NCBI GenBank assembly: GCA_037179385.1
Contig: CM074180.1
Coordinates: 28,811,455-28,875,454 of the forward strand
DNA: 64,000 nt
Reading direction: 5' to 3'
Source of the DNA: Holothuria scabra
Lineage: Eukaryota; Echinodermata; Holothuroidea; Aspidochirotida; Holothuriidae
This document shows, piece after piece, positions 36,521 through 48,324 of this stretch. Under the pieces are notes generated by a model. The model worked only from the letters and a program-made list of their open reading frames with translations, was not told where the DNA came from and did not search any database. The stretch's first letter is position 1; every line of letters begins with the position of its first letter. The position numbers and the translations under genes were made by a program.

Positions 36521-36589
36521 ATGATTGACATCAGTGATGGGGCTTTGGGCTATGCCCCCCCACTGATGCCAATGTTTTGTTTTTATGGT

Positions 36590-36730
36590 CCAAAAATACG
36601 TAGCAATACTTCAGTAACACAGATTTGACTCCAAAAGATAGCATATGTGGCACCAAATTGCATGTAAGGACACCCAATTTCTAAAAAAAATTTCAAAGGG
36701 GAAGGATTGTCTCTGCAAGGCCCCTCGGTG
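36590..36730 (+). repeat. Dispersed repeat, single copy of the 2600-2960 family
   Basis: GCATATGTGGCACCAAATTG then TAAGGACACCCAATTT, then TTTCAAAGGGGAAGGA; matches the minus strand of 2640-2720. Confidence 0.6.
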
Positions 36731-37194
36731 ATACCATTTTTACCATTTTAATTCCTAAAATTAGGCAATTTTGTCAAATTCCACATTTTACTTAAAAAAG
36801 TAGCCTCTGTATTTCCCTGGTGACACGGATTACCTCTATTTTTCAAGCATTCTCCAATAGGAGGAGCCCATTCCTTAGACTTCTTCCCCGACAGTCATAG
36901 ACGTACGGGCCGGGGACAGGGTAGCGGAGGGTGTTCAGGTGTGGTGAGAAATAGTTTGCCATTTATCACGCAAGCCTGTTAGGGGTAAAATATAAACGGA
37001 TGGGAGTTCGAGCAGTCACAGAAAATTCCGCGGATCTTTAATTTAGCCAAGAGTCACAATAGAGAAGCATTAGCAATAGCATATTTTCAATTCCGTCGTA
37101 TAGTTTCCCCGGAAAGAGTGAAGACTGTTTAATATATTAGTGGTAGTACATTTTACGTGCTTTTTTTCTGATCATGTTCCAGATTTTGTTCTTA

Positions 37195-37330
37195 TTGCAA
37201 AAAAGAAGCTAAATATAAAGACTGCACATTTAGACTCTCTTTACAAAAACTTTCGGTCATTTGAGGGGTCGCGCTCATTTTCTAATGGTGGCACTCCACT
37301 TAGATAGTCCTTCAGGCAAAATTACATTTC
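37195..37330 (+). repeat. Dispersed ~110-bp module copy
   Basis: TTTAGACTCTCTTTACAA, GAGGGGTCGCGC, AATGGTGGCACTCCACTTAG and AGTCCTTCAGGCAAAATTAC in module order. The preceding 36900-37190 resembles the region before modules at 15300-15800 (GTGTTCAGGTG, TTTGCCATTTATC, GGGAGTTCG). Confidence 0.6.
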
Positions 37331-37645
37331 TAGGGTCATAGTAGCTCTGATCACTTCGCAGTTTGCGAACATATTATGAGGTGAGCATTTTATTGCAAAC
37401 GAAGTGCAAGTTCATTTGTTGTGTTATTGTTGTGTTCTATAGCCTTATCAATTATTGAAGGATGCAGTAAGGTGAGATAGGACTCATAACGATTTGTAGT
37501 TACAGTGATATCTAAAATAGGCCTACCGTATATTTGAAATATTAGTGTCTCGTTCTCATCATTGCAAGTAATTTGCAATAATGAAAACTATAGAAATTAT
37601 GATTCAATAGTGCCGTGAACTTACAACATGGTAAAATGGGTGCGA

Positions 37646-37786
37646 TGCGCACTGTTTAACAAGAAATTTCCTAACTGGCTAACGATAGCCTAATCCCCAA
37701 ACTAATCCCTAACCCTAACAAAGAATACAATCGATACAATACAATGGCAACAGCCAATCAAGAAACTCCTTGTCAAACAGTGCGCA
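37646..37786 (+). mobile_element. Short MITE, 141 bp
   Basis: TGCGCACTGTTTAACAAG at the left pairs with CTTGTCAAACAGTGCGCA at the right. The interior contains a short CCCTAACCCTAAC stretch. Confidence 0.7.
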
Positions 37787-37913
37787 TTTTCCAATAAAAT
37801 GCGAAAAGTTCTTTTTTATTGATGATAATAAAACTGTAACCGAAATATATGGGGCTTTTGTAAATTTATCATTTTTTTATGCAAATATTAAATTACTTTA
37901 AAAAAATAAAAGA

Positions 37914-38160
37914 GTTTAAAGGGAAACGGCAGTGTCATCTCATATCGACTTAAATTAGTGTAGTAGACTAGGCCGTTTTATGATTGGCGGGTGAGTATCA
38001 TGTGCAAATACATTTTCTTCTCAATGGTGCAATTTATTGGTTGTTATCCTAAAATTTTTATGCATGCAATGATTATTCTTTGAAGAGAAATAAGAAGAAA
38101 GTTGTGAAATTTAGCAGTTTTTCTCTTAATAAATTTGGGGAGAATGACTGTCGCTTTTTA
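37914..38160 (+). mobile_element. MITE family copy, 247 bp
   Basis: Starts GTTTAAAGGGAAACGGCAGTG, ends AATGACTGTCGCTTTTTA; shared interior TTAGTGTAGTAGACT and GAAGAGAAATAAGAAGAAAG. Confidence 0.8.
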
Positions 38161-39595
38161 CATGCCAAGCGTGCGAAAGAAAATAACACAATATCTACAG
38201 GAAAAGACATGTCCATTTTGACAAAATACATTAACTTAGGTTCAACTTAGGTTCAGCAAGGGACACAAGGCCAGGTACCAAAAATGAATACAAATAAAAG
38301 GCTTTATCTCTGGGTGAAAATTTATGTCTTGGATACGCAGGTAAATTTGTAGTCTCATAGGGCGAATTCTACTTCGTGATGCCCACCGATCTGTGACAAA
38401 TCCTGCAGTCTAGTAATGGTTAGAAGTTGGTGGAGCGTATAAGTATTAATTTTATTAATAATTTTGATTATCAATACCACAGATGGCTTTCTGAGGGGTC
38501 CTGAATTTTACAATGATCTTCTCGACAACCGAGAAGGCACCTTGTCCCCTTACATAGTCTGTTTCGGCGGGAAAAGACTTTTCGGGCCGAGTTTCCTCGG
38601 GCACCCTAAACCTAAATATTCCCGTATATACGCCTTCGCACGCTGCCGTATTTTAGTAATACTATACGGCCAGACTCGTTTCCAGACAAGGCACTAAAGG
38701 GATCTGGAGTGCATTAGACCGTATTTTTTCCTGGGGGGGGGGGGGTCAAAATAAGTTAATTCAACTGTAAACTTGAATACTTCTAATCACACTAATATTT
38801 CTAAGCCCCGTATAGCTGTGTCGTACTCAGATTATAATTTAACACATTAAAATGAGATCATGCAGTCCCTGCCAACAAGAACAAGTTAAACAACTTTCAA
38901 GGCTAAAAACCAGTTTTCTCGCAAGAACTTATAGATACATTCACTAAGGTATTTCATTAAGGGCTCACATTAAACAAATTTACATCCAAATTGTCAACAT
39001 ACAAAGAGCATTCTAATTGTCTCCAATAGCCTACTTGTGCTATAAACGTCTCAAATATCTTCATTAGCAGCTCTACTAACTTCTTGAAAGAGAGGACATT
39101 TAATGAGCTAAACAGACCCATTGACAGCCAGTTATTACAATTGAAACACTTATCATAGGTCTCCGCTTTTGTGCGGAAAACAATTATTTGGAACCATTAT
39201 CTACTTCAAAATGGATACTTTAATGATTACAAATGGAACTTTGTTTGAATAAGTCTTCCACAAGTTTTGTTAATTCCATCCAAAAATTTGTGACCACTTT
39301 ATAAAGAATGACAATCTGGTTGGCGACAACGTGCTGCAGCTATGGAATACAACCAACTGCTACGTACCGCTATGTTGGTGAAAATTTTTATCGAGGCAGA
39401 GAAAACGTACACACTTTTTATTTAAGTTTAAGCAAAGTGGATTTCGGCTTCTAGTGATGGATTTATTTTGCACAATATTGAAAATAATAATGGATGCTTT
39501 ATGCGGTCTCTGTATGACAGATATTTTTACGTCACTCTTTCGCGAGATAAAACTTGGACTTTTTACTGATTTATCTCTATAAGTTAGTTTAAATA
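38161..39595. other. Intergenic upstream region of the receptor
   Basis: No coding exon or repeat boundary recognised apart from a G-run at about 38733-38746. The receptor promoter should lie here but no clear core element can be assigned. Confidence 0.4.
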
Positions 39596-40810
39596 ATGGA
39601 AATGACAATGAAAACAAATACAACACAGTTGCTCCCATCTCTGTCTGATGGTTCTTTATCATCAGCAACCTTTCTCGCAATCATTGTCAAACCCTTTGTG
39701 ACTTTCATTGTCTGTGCCGCTCTCTTTACGATTGTTACGAACTGTTTGACCACGGTGGCTATTTTCAATGATGCCACGTTGAGAAAAAAGACGGATACCC
39801 CATTCTTATTCGGCTTAATGGTCTCTGACAGTCTTATAGCCATAGTTTGGACCTCCTATGCCGCCATACTGATGGTCAACGGGGGTCAGTGGCCGATTCA
39901 TCCGGTGTGGTCTCGTATCATGGGTTTGTCGAGGTACTTCTTCTTCACGAGTTACATGTTTGCCGCCCTTATAAGTGTTAACAGGTTTCTTCTTCTGACT
40001 CGGCCATACCCAAGTTTTCTACGTCTTCAAAGTAGACCTATTGTACTAGGTTTGTTCAGCTTCACGTGGTTTATCACATTTTTGTTTCAGTTCGAAGATT
40101 TTCTCGTAAGCGACTTCTCTCCTGCAAGTTGCGCTCTTGGCTCTGATGGGCCTAAGCCCGGTCCGGAGGAGCTGGTAAAAATTTCGATCATTCACAACAT
40201 CCCTATAGTGACATTGATCACCGCTAACGCAATCATCGCCTGCCGACTTCGTAAAATAATCAAGAGAGTCAGCCCCGTTAGGAACAGAAGCAGAAACCGA
40301 GACCACACTACAGCCGCATCTTCTGAAGCAAGACAAACCGAAGTAACATCGATAGATAAACATGATCAATGTATCGATGTACATACTAGCTGTGTTTCTA
40401 ATTTACCGCCATTGAATGAAGTATCAACAAATCTGGAACCAACTCCGACAACAGTTTTTAAAAAAGTTTTGACAATGCCTACCCTTTTACCACCCGTTTC
40501 ATGCGATCCCGGTGGACAAAAAGACCGAGGTCGCAGTTCGTTTGGTGTCCCATCTAAACTCTCCCCTTTTATTTCATGTTTTTCTCTGGTAGTTGTAGCT
40601 GTTGTGTTCACTCTGCCTCTCTCAATCTACTTAAACATCACATACTGGTTTCCAGAGTTGCATTACTTGCCATTATGGGGAGGTATATTTGCATTGACGT
40701 TTCTAAACCCGACAGCTAATTCTATTACCTACGTCTTCACGAACAGAAGAATTCGTATATTCTATGCTACAAAAATTCGCAAATATTTCAGAAACCACTT
40801 CCGTACCTGA
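39596..40810 (+). CDS. Rhodopsin-like (class A) orphan G-protein-coupled receptor, intronless
   Basis: 404 aa in one exon, a plasma-membrane seven-helix receptor. Helices lie at roughly 26-57, 68-93, 104-134, 147-169, 193-221, 324-348 and 357-380. Class A landmarks: Asn49 in helix 1, SD with Asp78 in helix 2, NRF (129-131) in place of DRY, Pro203 in helix 5, Pro341 in FTLP where CWxP is usual, and NP (371-372) leading to Tyr379 in an expanded NPxxY. Loop 3 is long and polar, about 222-320. The usual helix 3 cysteine for the extracellular disulfide is not visible. Asn8 lies in an N-glycosylation sequon NTT, and there is no signal peptide. Codons 1, 3 and 5 are all Met, so the start is uncertain by four residues. 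The ligand cannot be inferred. Confidence 0.9.
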   Translation: MEMTMKTNTTQLLPSLSDGSLSSATFLAIIVKPFVTFIVCAALFTIVTNCLTTVAIFNDATLRKKTDTPFLFGLMVSDSLIAIVWTSYAAILMVNGGQWPIHPVWSRIMGLSRYFFFTSYMFAALISVNRFLLLTRPYPSFLRLQSRPIVLGLFSFTWFITFLFQFEDFLVSDFSPASCALGSDGPKPGPEELVKISIIHNIPIVTLITANAIIACRLRKIIKRVSPVRNRSRNRDHTTAASSEARQTEVTSIDKHDQCIDVHTSCVSNLPPLNEVSTNLEPTPTTVFKKVLTMPTLLPPVSCDPGGQKDRGRSSFGVPSKLSPFISCFSLVVVAVVFTLPLSIYLNITYWFPELHYLPLWGGIFALTFLNPTANSITYVFTNRRIRIFYATKIRKYFRNHFRT

Positions 40811-40819
40811 ATCGGTGTA

Positions 40820-40847
40820 ACTGACTGACTGACTGACTGACTGACTA
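40820..40847 (+). repeat. (ACTG)n microsatellite, seven units
   Basis: Perfect tetranucleotide repeat ten bases after the receptor stop codon, within its predicted 3'UTR. Confidence 0.95.
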
Positions 40848-41081
40848 TGACTAACCATTGTCTGAACTTAACCATTGACTGCCAGCTGATTAGATGCATC
40901 GTCGATATTTCTTCTTCGTTACGCTATCGCTAAGGTGACATTATCGGTAGTGTATGGAATCGATTCGCGATCAAAGCTAAGAGAAGGTTATTTTGAGACT
41001 TCATCCAGAATTCGGCACTGTTGAGAGGCAGACCTCAAAATTGAACATATGTTGATTATTCTTTAAGAGATTGGTCCTGGA

Positions 41082-41087
41082 AATAAA
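41082..41087 (+). terminator. Poly(A) signal of the receptor gene
   Basis: AATAAA about 270 nt after the stop; the first such hexamer downstream. Confidence 0.55.
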
Positions 41088-41521
41088 CCATAAAAAAATG
41101 AATGTCATCATTACGATCTTGATTTATTTATGTTTCTACAGACGGATCCGAAAAGTCCGAGTGATGGTCTGATTTAGTCAGATGTAACTGGGGATCATCA
41201 GCTTTAATCATTCAGATTCGTTGCCACCTTTATGATGGATTCTTTTACGCTATAATACCTTTTGATTCCCTCAATTTCACTGAGTATAGAGGCTTTTCAC
41301 ATGACGTCATAATACTCTCCGGCGGCCATGTTGGAGTATATGTAACTACGTAGCAAACCATACGGGACGCGCTTGTTCGTTGAATTTGTACACACAGTGC
41401 ATATCACAGTGCATATTGTGCAGTTTGTTCGGCACAAAGCCACGTGTATTTGGCATGAATGTCCTCCAGCATGGCGGTTCCGTGACGCAATTGCAAAGCC
41501 TCTGTAAGGGCTTTGCATGTA

Positions 41522-41610
41522 GACAATTAAATTAAGTCGATGTAAAGATGGATGAAAGACCCCACTAATGGCGTCATCACTGGTTGTTCGGATTCGTCTA
41601 TTCCCCGAGA
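41522..41610 (+). repeat. Dispersed repeat sharing the CCCCACTAATGG motif
   Basis: Pairs with 840-930: GTAGACAATTAAATTAAG, GACCCCACTAATGG and CGGATTCGTCTA in order. Confidence 0.5.
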
Positions 41611-43890
41611 GTTACATCCACGCGACTGTCATCATCATCGGCCTAAACACTAACCTTATACATCAATCTTGATCTTGGATAGGCTATTGACTTCTCCAAT
41701 GCAGTTGTAATTAATATTTATAAAAAATATATGAAATTATGCTTTGTTATACAAATTGTACATGGTTACTTCATTATAACGATTATCTCACCTTTCTTTT
41801 ATAGGAAATTTAAGAATCCTTTAAAATCATACGATATGTATTTCTTACTGATAGAAGAAAACGACTGCGAAATCATTTGACTGAAAGCCTTAAATAAGTG
41901 TTAGGCCCAGTAAGTCGTTAAAACTGGAACTTTTGTAGTGTGAATATTATTGCTAATGCCTTATATCCGTCTGGATTTTGTTGGATGCAACGATGACCCG
42001 AATTCGGACTGCAACCTTCCGGTTAAGTACAAGGAAATTTTCCGTTTTCGTATGGAGTTATGTCCATAACCACACAAGAGGTTGACATGTGGGAAGGCCA
42101 AGCAATTTGGGTATTGGTTTCTTAAACAATACCGGGTGGAAATATTTTGTTAGTGTATCCCTTCGAATCAGGCCTGACTATAGAAATCTCTTCTGTCATT
42201 TTTGTAGCGATATTTTGTGCCTTCTTATAGTGATATTTGGTTAGTCGAGGAAATGAAATAAACAACGAATTTAATACAATTTTTCTTCTTCCCCTATTCG
42301 CTTTTTGAAAATGATATTAATGTCAATGAGTAATATGGAAAACTGTTGCAAACATATCAAGTGTCCACGAAATGATAAAGGGTAGGCTTAGCAATTGTGC
42401 ACAAAAACTAACCAACTCAATAAACCCGATTTATTAGACATTTTACTTGAACTACTTACAGCGTAAAGAATGTTAAAGCACAAACTAACTAATGAATTAA
42501 TACTAGGCTTTCTTAATTACTGAACTACGATTTTGAGCCTTTAAAATCTAACAACCGTAAGTCACCCTACCTTGATTCTTTTGCGTTGGCAGTAGACATC
42601 ATTCTGGCGGTCATACAAAGCATAATTGACGTTAATTATTATCACCGGGACACGGCAGAGTGTATTCGCTCTTCTCTCAAATCATTAAGTTGGGGCTGAA
42701 ATAGAAAACAGAGATAAAGGAAAAAGGTCAACAACACAGTGGAGTAAAAAAATCCACTTTCACCTCAAAGTAAAATCTTTAAATTTAGTACCGGTATCAG
42801 TTGAAATTTATAGTACTTTTAAGAACATATTACAACAGATCAATGGGTTTTCATACTAGTAAATTAATGGAGCATGTTTACCCTTGCTTTAAATACCGTA
42901 TTTTCCCTCCTGTCAATATAACCAGTTTTTTCAGCTGATATAAAGCTGATATAAATCTATGTGCTTCCAAAAGAAATAAAAAAAAAGTGTTGGGTCAAAA
43001 GAAATGTTAAAACTTGCAAACTAACGTTTTCCACTTTCCCACATATCGAGAATTTCCATTTCTCAACTCAAACTCGCAACTCAAAAGTGGCCAATTAAAT
43101 ATTACTAGTCGATGCTACTTCATCGCCGTGCTGTAGATATATAGATAGGGACCTTTCTTGTAACTGTGAGTTGTACAGATAGAAAGCTGAACCTCAAACT
43201 TTAACGAGCATTTTTATTCACAAATGAAGAAATTCGAGAGGTTTTTATACTCTTCAGAACAGTTTGATCGCTTTAAAGTTTAACCTATACAATAATACAT
43301 ACTTTCAGTGCAAATGCATAATTGGGTCATTTTCTTAAAGGAAAAAAAAGCCTCAACGTTGAACAGGACGGATCCAGGGGTTCACAAGGTGTGTGTGTTG
43401 GGGGGAGGGGGTAATTCCATAAAGGAAAATTTCGAGGTAACGAGGGTCAAATATACGAACTTTCTGTGTTTTTTATTTTTTGTTTATTTATGTACTATTT
43501 TTTGTGGGGGAGGAAGTTCTCAGTTGGGATAAGTTTGCTATTTCCGGGCAACTACTAATCATGCAGACTTTGCTATAAAAACTCTGCTTTGTAGCACTGA
43601 AACTGTCTGTAAAAATTGTAATAACAGAACAAAAGAGTGTAGGAGGACTGGGTAATGAAGCCTATCTCTTAATTAGAGTACTCTGATATTTTTATCACAG
43701 TTCATACCATAGTTCATATAGAAAGTCCGTGAAAAAATAAGGGTCCGCAAGAGGTTGGGGAATAATGAAACCGAGAGATAAAGGTCGTCGTTAAAAGTAT
43801 ATGTAAAATCTATAGAATAGACCGACAGCCTATTCGGTCGATATGTTGAGCCGTTAATCCTCTAATAAAACGTTTCATTTCAATTGACTG
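41611..43890. other. Unassigned intergenic sequence
   Basis: AT-rich. A G-rich stretch at 43370-43420 begins GGACGGATCCAGGGG, similar to the terminus at 24571, so it may be a decayed transposon end. No gene recognised. Confidence 0.4.
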
Positions 43891-44415
43891 CATGGTCAAT
43901 TGATTAGAGCATTCAACTTGCAGTCGGGAGGTCGGGAGTTTGAGTCCTGGCCGTGTCATACCGAAGACTGTAAAAAATGTAATCTACCTCTTCTGTGCTT
44001 GGTACTCATTATGAATTAAGTGATGATCAAGTTCTTTACCTTGTAATTCTTCTGTGTTGCCTTTATTGTTGGTTGCATGTATTCACCATTTCCAAGCAAA
44101 GTCTCCATAATAAATTTTCCTACCATTGATAAAGCAAATATGGTTGTAGGCCTACTGTACTGTCGAACTAATTATGTTGAAAGTATAAGTGTGATGTTAG
44201 TTAATTTAATTGAACTGTAAATATTTGTAAATAATATTTTTATTTCTTTATGTATAGGATGAAATAAATTTCTTCCTACAAAAAAAGAACAAAGGGGGAG
44301 GGAAAAACAAGACAGTGAGCCACAACTGGAAAACGGCCATGAACGGCTCGACTTGAATCAATAGGTTGGAAATTGGGCCTTAAAACTCCAACTAATTAAC
44401 TAACGAACTAACTAA
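43891..44415 (+). mobile_element. tRNA-derived SINE, apparently interrupted, with AACT-repeat tail
   Basis: The head has an A-box-like TGGTCAATTGATTAGAGC and a B-box-like GAGTTTGAGTCC about 45 nt later, spacing as in tRNA promoters. The body (CATACCGAAGACTG, TGCTTGGTACTCA) and the tail (GAGCCACAACTGGAAAA, CCTTAAAACTCCAACTAA) match 60400-60590. In between, about 44015-44290 is extra sequence ending in an A-run, probably a later insertion. The 3' end is (AACT)n-like. Confidence 0.65.
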
Positions 44416-45101
44416 CTCATTTCAATTAATGAGAACTTTTGCATTAGATCTAAGCAGTCTTAAATATCCAAAGGATTCTAAAAGGGTGGTGTACCCTTAA
44501 ACCACTTCTCCATGCTGGCAATCACTGTCTGAAGGTCCTCCAACTTCCAAATTAAAATCTCCCTTGATCAGAAGGGGTCAGTGAAAAGAACCTACCAGAA
44601 CCTACCATGTTCGACAAAACTGTTGGACCACCTTGCGTTGTTAAGTCAATGCAGCTCCCTGGTCATATGAAATGACATGCAAAGTTAAGGGACCCCTTGT
44701 TCCATTCTCCGTTCACAAGCACAGTGCACTTTCCTGTACAATTTTGGGTCTCAATAAAAATGGTGGAAATTGACCTTATTATTCCCAACATTGTGCAGGA
44801 AGCGGAAATGAAGGGCGTGTTCCACCGAGTTGTCTGCAAAAGCCAGTTTTTTCGACATTTTACAAAGGCAATAAGAAAACAATTGAAAAATATCAGGCAA
44901 ACAGAAACCGTTACGGTACTCATTCCTAGTATATCAACACGATCTTATACTGGCTCTCTTTCCAAGGGAAACAACAAACCGACAAAAGGAATTGTTCTCT
45001 GCTCCAATGACTGAGTAAAAACGGAGGGACGCGAAAAGTGTCAATTGAACTTATATGTTTTACATTAACCCTGTCTGTTTAAGCCATAATCGATAGAACC
45101 A
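44416..45101. other. Unassigned intergenic sequence
   Basis: A 105-codon frame at 44697-45014 and an antisense 86-codon frame overlap; neither has a recognisable domain. Confidence 0.35.
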
Positions 45102-45319
45102 ACACTCTAAAAACGTGTTTAGTAGTTAAACACATATTTTCCCACATTTTAAACAAGTTTAGATTCTAAAACATGGTAAAACGCTAAATATTTAACGATT
45201 AAACATCTTTTAAAACGTTTAGGAATTAGTCGCGGGTGGGTAGCATGTGAACATATTTACAAAGTAAGGCAAAAAAGTGTTTAAAAACATTTAACTCCTA
45301 ATATATCTTTTAAGAGTGT
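45102..45319. mobile_element. MITE-like element with ACACTCTTAAAA-type ends, 218 bp
   Basis: Left ACACTCTAAAAACGTGTTTA, right CTTTTAAGAGTGT; the inner parts contain repeated GTTTA/TAAAC blocks able to fold back. A target duplication is not evident. Confidence 0.6.
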
Positions 45320-45660
45320 AGGCAGAGATGTCAAGTGTACGCCGTCCCTTGTAAAATATGTTTACAGGACTGGTATGATTTTGTAGCATGATAGGTCTCT
45401 GTTCAAAAATATGAAGAAGGCATCTCAAAAAGAGAAAGACTAAACCCTTAAAAAATTACTTACGGTTACAAACCCCTTCTTACTGATTTCATAGATGTCA
45501 TCACCATAGTCGTGCTTTGGAGGTAAGAGAATGCTTGCGTCATTCTTTGCCTGCACAACAACATCCAGGTAAAGAAGAATCGTCGTAGATTTTAAGGATG
45601 ATCCATTTGTTATCTCCTGGTGTCTCGATTTCTGTCTTGTAAATACTTCGACCTTCATAT

Positions 45661-48316
45661 CACTAGCGTAGCCAGCGGGGGGGGGGCAGGGGCAGAGGCA
45701 GAGTGCCCCCCCCCCCACAGAAATTTTGGGGACGCGACGGGCGATGTTGAAAAATGAAGGAGAACAAAAAAAAAAATAAATAAATAAAAAAAGATAAACG
45801 GCAAGAGGAGGGAGGAAATCGGGGGCATTTTTTATAGTTTTTCGGGGGGGGGGGGGGGCTCTTAGTCGTTACGATAAAGTATGCAGTCCCCGACGGCGAC
45901 TAGTCTCCCCTATGGTTTACCTGTTTTTTGCTCTCAAGGGACAATTTCCCTAATAAGAACCAAAAATTTTCGGCGCCCTACGCGCGCTGTAGATTCACTC
46001 CAGTTTTTTCTATACTTCCATTCCACATATCTAGAGAGTGTAAGTCCTGTCAACCTTACCAAGTAACAGGTAGGCAGAGTACACAAGTTATGTAGAGGTC
46101 ATAAATTTCATCCCATATCACAAAGCCTAGTTGCTGTTTTCTTGTGAGTGTCATGCGATAGGTCAGTTGGCAAGCGACTCACGGAGCATAGTTTGGCTAT
46201 TTTATCGGGTATTCCAGGTGGTTTCGACACAATGTACGTTATCCCCGATGCGGTCTACAACCCCTACAGTTTCTATTTTTTTTTCTTTTTGTCCTTAATG
46301 ATTACATAGGCTATGTTATTTTTGTAAGCCTACCAAAAATTTTGGCGCGCTTCGCGCGCTTTTCAATTTCACGATTCAGACTCAAAAGAACACTATCAGT
46401 GCGCGACTCGGCTTTTAAAATATTAAGTGATATTGTGCAAAATGTGCCCCAGGCTGCAATGACATGGGATAGTTAGGCTCCTTCATATCCCCTTCTCACC
46501 ACCCCCTCGACATAGGGACTGTCGGAACTTGTGGTCGCTGGCATGGCCCGCCCCCTGTCGGGAATAATCTGTCGCCTTTCCATGGTTTAGTTATTTTGGC
46601 TTTCAAAAGAGTTATTTCTGCGATAAATCCCAAAATGTTCGGTACGCTTTGCCCACTCTTCCTCAGTTCCTTTACCTAGAGCTAATATGTACAAACCTTT
46701 CCCATCTTTTCAAGTAAATTAATAAGTAGAATAAATGGATTAATGTACATGTCGGGAATTCATCTCATTTCGCTAAACTTACTAAACTAAAGTTGTGCCC
46801 GATAGGGCCCAAATGCCGGGACAATTGATCTATATAAGCTTTAAATAAGTACAGATTCTTTGTAGTGTAGGCTAACCCAAAAAAATTTTGCCCGCTTTTC
46901 CACGGTTAAATCAGTGAGGAAATATCTTCCTCTAGCATATACAAATTTTATGTCGTATATGACTCTCAATGGCAGGTATAGTGCACAGGTTTCCTTCAAA
47001 TCTCCCTCACCAACTCATCGACGGCATCCTGGCTGTCGGGGCTTGGGGTCGCTACCCACCCTACCCCTCCCCCGTTCGTAGAGTGGCCCATCGTCGGGAA
47101 AATCCTGGCGCCAAGCCTGGAGGGAAGAGACATTTTTCCAGTTATGACTTGTACATCATGCGTAATGAAGCAGTGAACTAAAAATGGAAACTGCATTTTT
47201 TGGAGAGCGGCAACTATTTTGGAGGGGAGGCCAATTTCACTAGGAGGGCGTGTCGCCCCTCTAAAACCCCGTGTGGAGAACACTGGAATCTAGTATAAAA
47301 AGAACAAAATATAGTACCATATCGCATCTAAGCTCTTCGAGACAGCAAAAAATTCCAAAAGGGGAGGGTGACACCCAGGGAGACAGGCCCGTGGCCAGGG
47401 GGTTCAGGGGGTTCGCACTTACTCCTACCCAGACCTAAATTTTCTTATTTTTTTTTATTGAAATGGAGTTTTGGCGTTTTTCAGGGCAAAATGTCAATTC
47501 CGCTGGTTTAGCCAATGTAAGTCTTATGAGTAGCTGTTTTGTTTCAGTGCAACACAATTCCCTAGGGCCCCATTGACTCGTACAGTAACCCTCACACAGA
47601 CACACAATAACTCTCGAGAGAATAAGGAAAACAATTGATACAAGATTGAAAATGTCCAAAAATTCCAGCTTATGTGTTCACCAGATTGCTCAATTTTAAT
47701 GTAAAATTGCAAAATCTCCTTGGGGTAGGATGGGAGAAAACCACATCCTCTCCCCGTTCGGTCGCTCGGCTCCACACTTGGGCGCTTCGCTCCCTCAAGA
47801 AAATGCCGCGCCCCAGTGGCGGCGATGATAAAATGAAAAAGTGGGGGCTAAGGGTATGTTCAGCCCCTCAATATTTGTCAAGTGCTCCAATTAAGAAGCC
47901 CGGAGAATTTCGAAGTTGGGCTGAACATATTCTTGCTTAGAACACTCGGGAAGTGCCGTTTCCGGCCATCTGATGGGTCTGTAAAGCCAAAAATTTTCTT
48001 GTGCGCTCCGCGCCAACCGATGGTAGAGCTCCGCTTAGAAACATGTATTAACATTTTTCATAGATTGATTTTTTTGCACTAATTCAGAAACTTCAGAAAT
48101 GAGATCCATATTTTCAGGCTGGGTACATGCAGCATAAAACACTCGGGAAGTGCCGTTTCCTGCCATCTGAGGGGTTTGTAAAGCCAAAAATTTTCTTGCA
48201 CGCTCCGCGCCAACTGATGGTGGCGCTCCGCTTAGATAGTCCTGTCGGTCAAAATCGGGGACAATGAGTCGACTTTGCCCCCCCCCCCCCACAAGAAAAT
48301 CCTGGCTACGCCCCTG
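45661..48316 (+). mobile_element. 2.66-kb non-autonomous hAT-like transposon, 8-bp TSD
   Basis: Left end CACTAGCGTAGCCAGC, right end CCTGGCTACGCCCCTG, inverted with a few mismatches. CTTCATAT is present exactly outside both ends (45653-45660 and 48317-48324). The left half has four diverged repeats of about 300 bp, each with a block like TTTTGGCGCGCTTCGCGCGC (45966, 46340, 46630, 46890). The right part has two GGTGGCGCTCCGCTTAG modules (47940-48045, 48130-48250). No transposase is seen; the short frames are not conserved between sub-repeats. Confidence 0.88.
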
Positions 48317-48324
48317 CTTCATAT

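Noticed and set aside
37690..37720. Telomere-like CCCTAACCCTAAC
   Set aside because: Only two units inside a small MITE; too short to mean an interstitial telomere.
46969..47283. Opposed frames inside the 45661-48316 element
   Set aside because: They are not conserved among the element's own sub-repeats and show no transposase motif.
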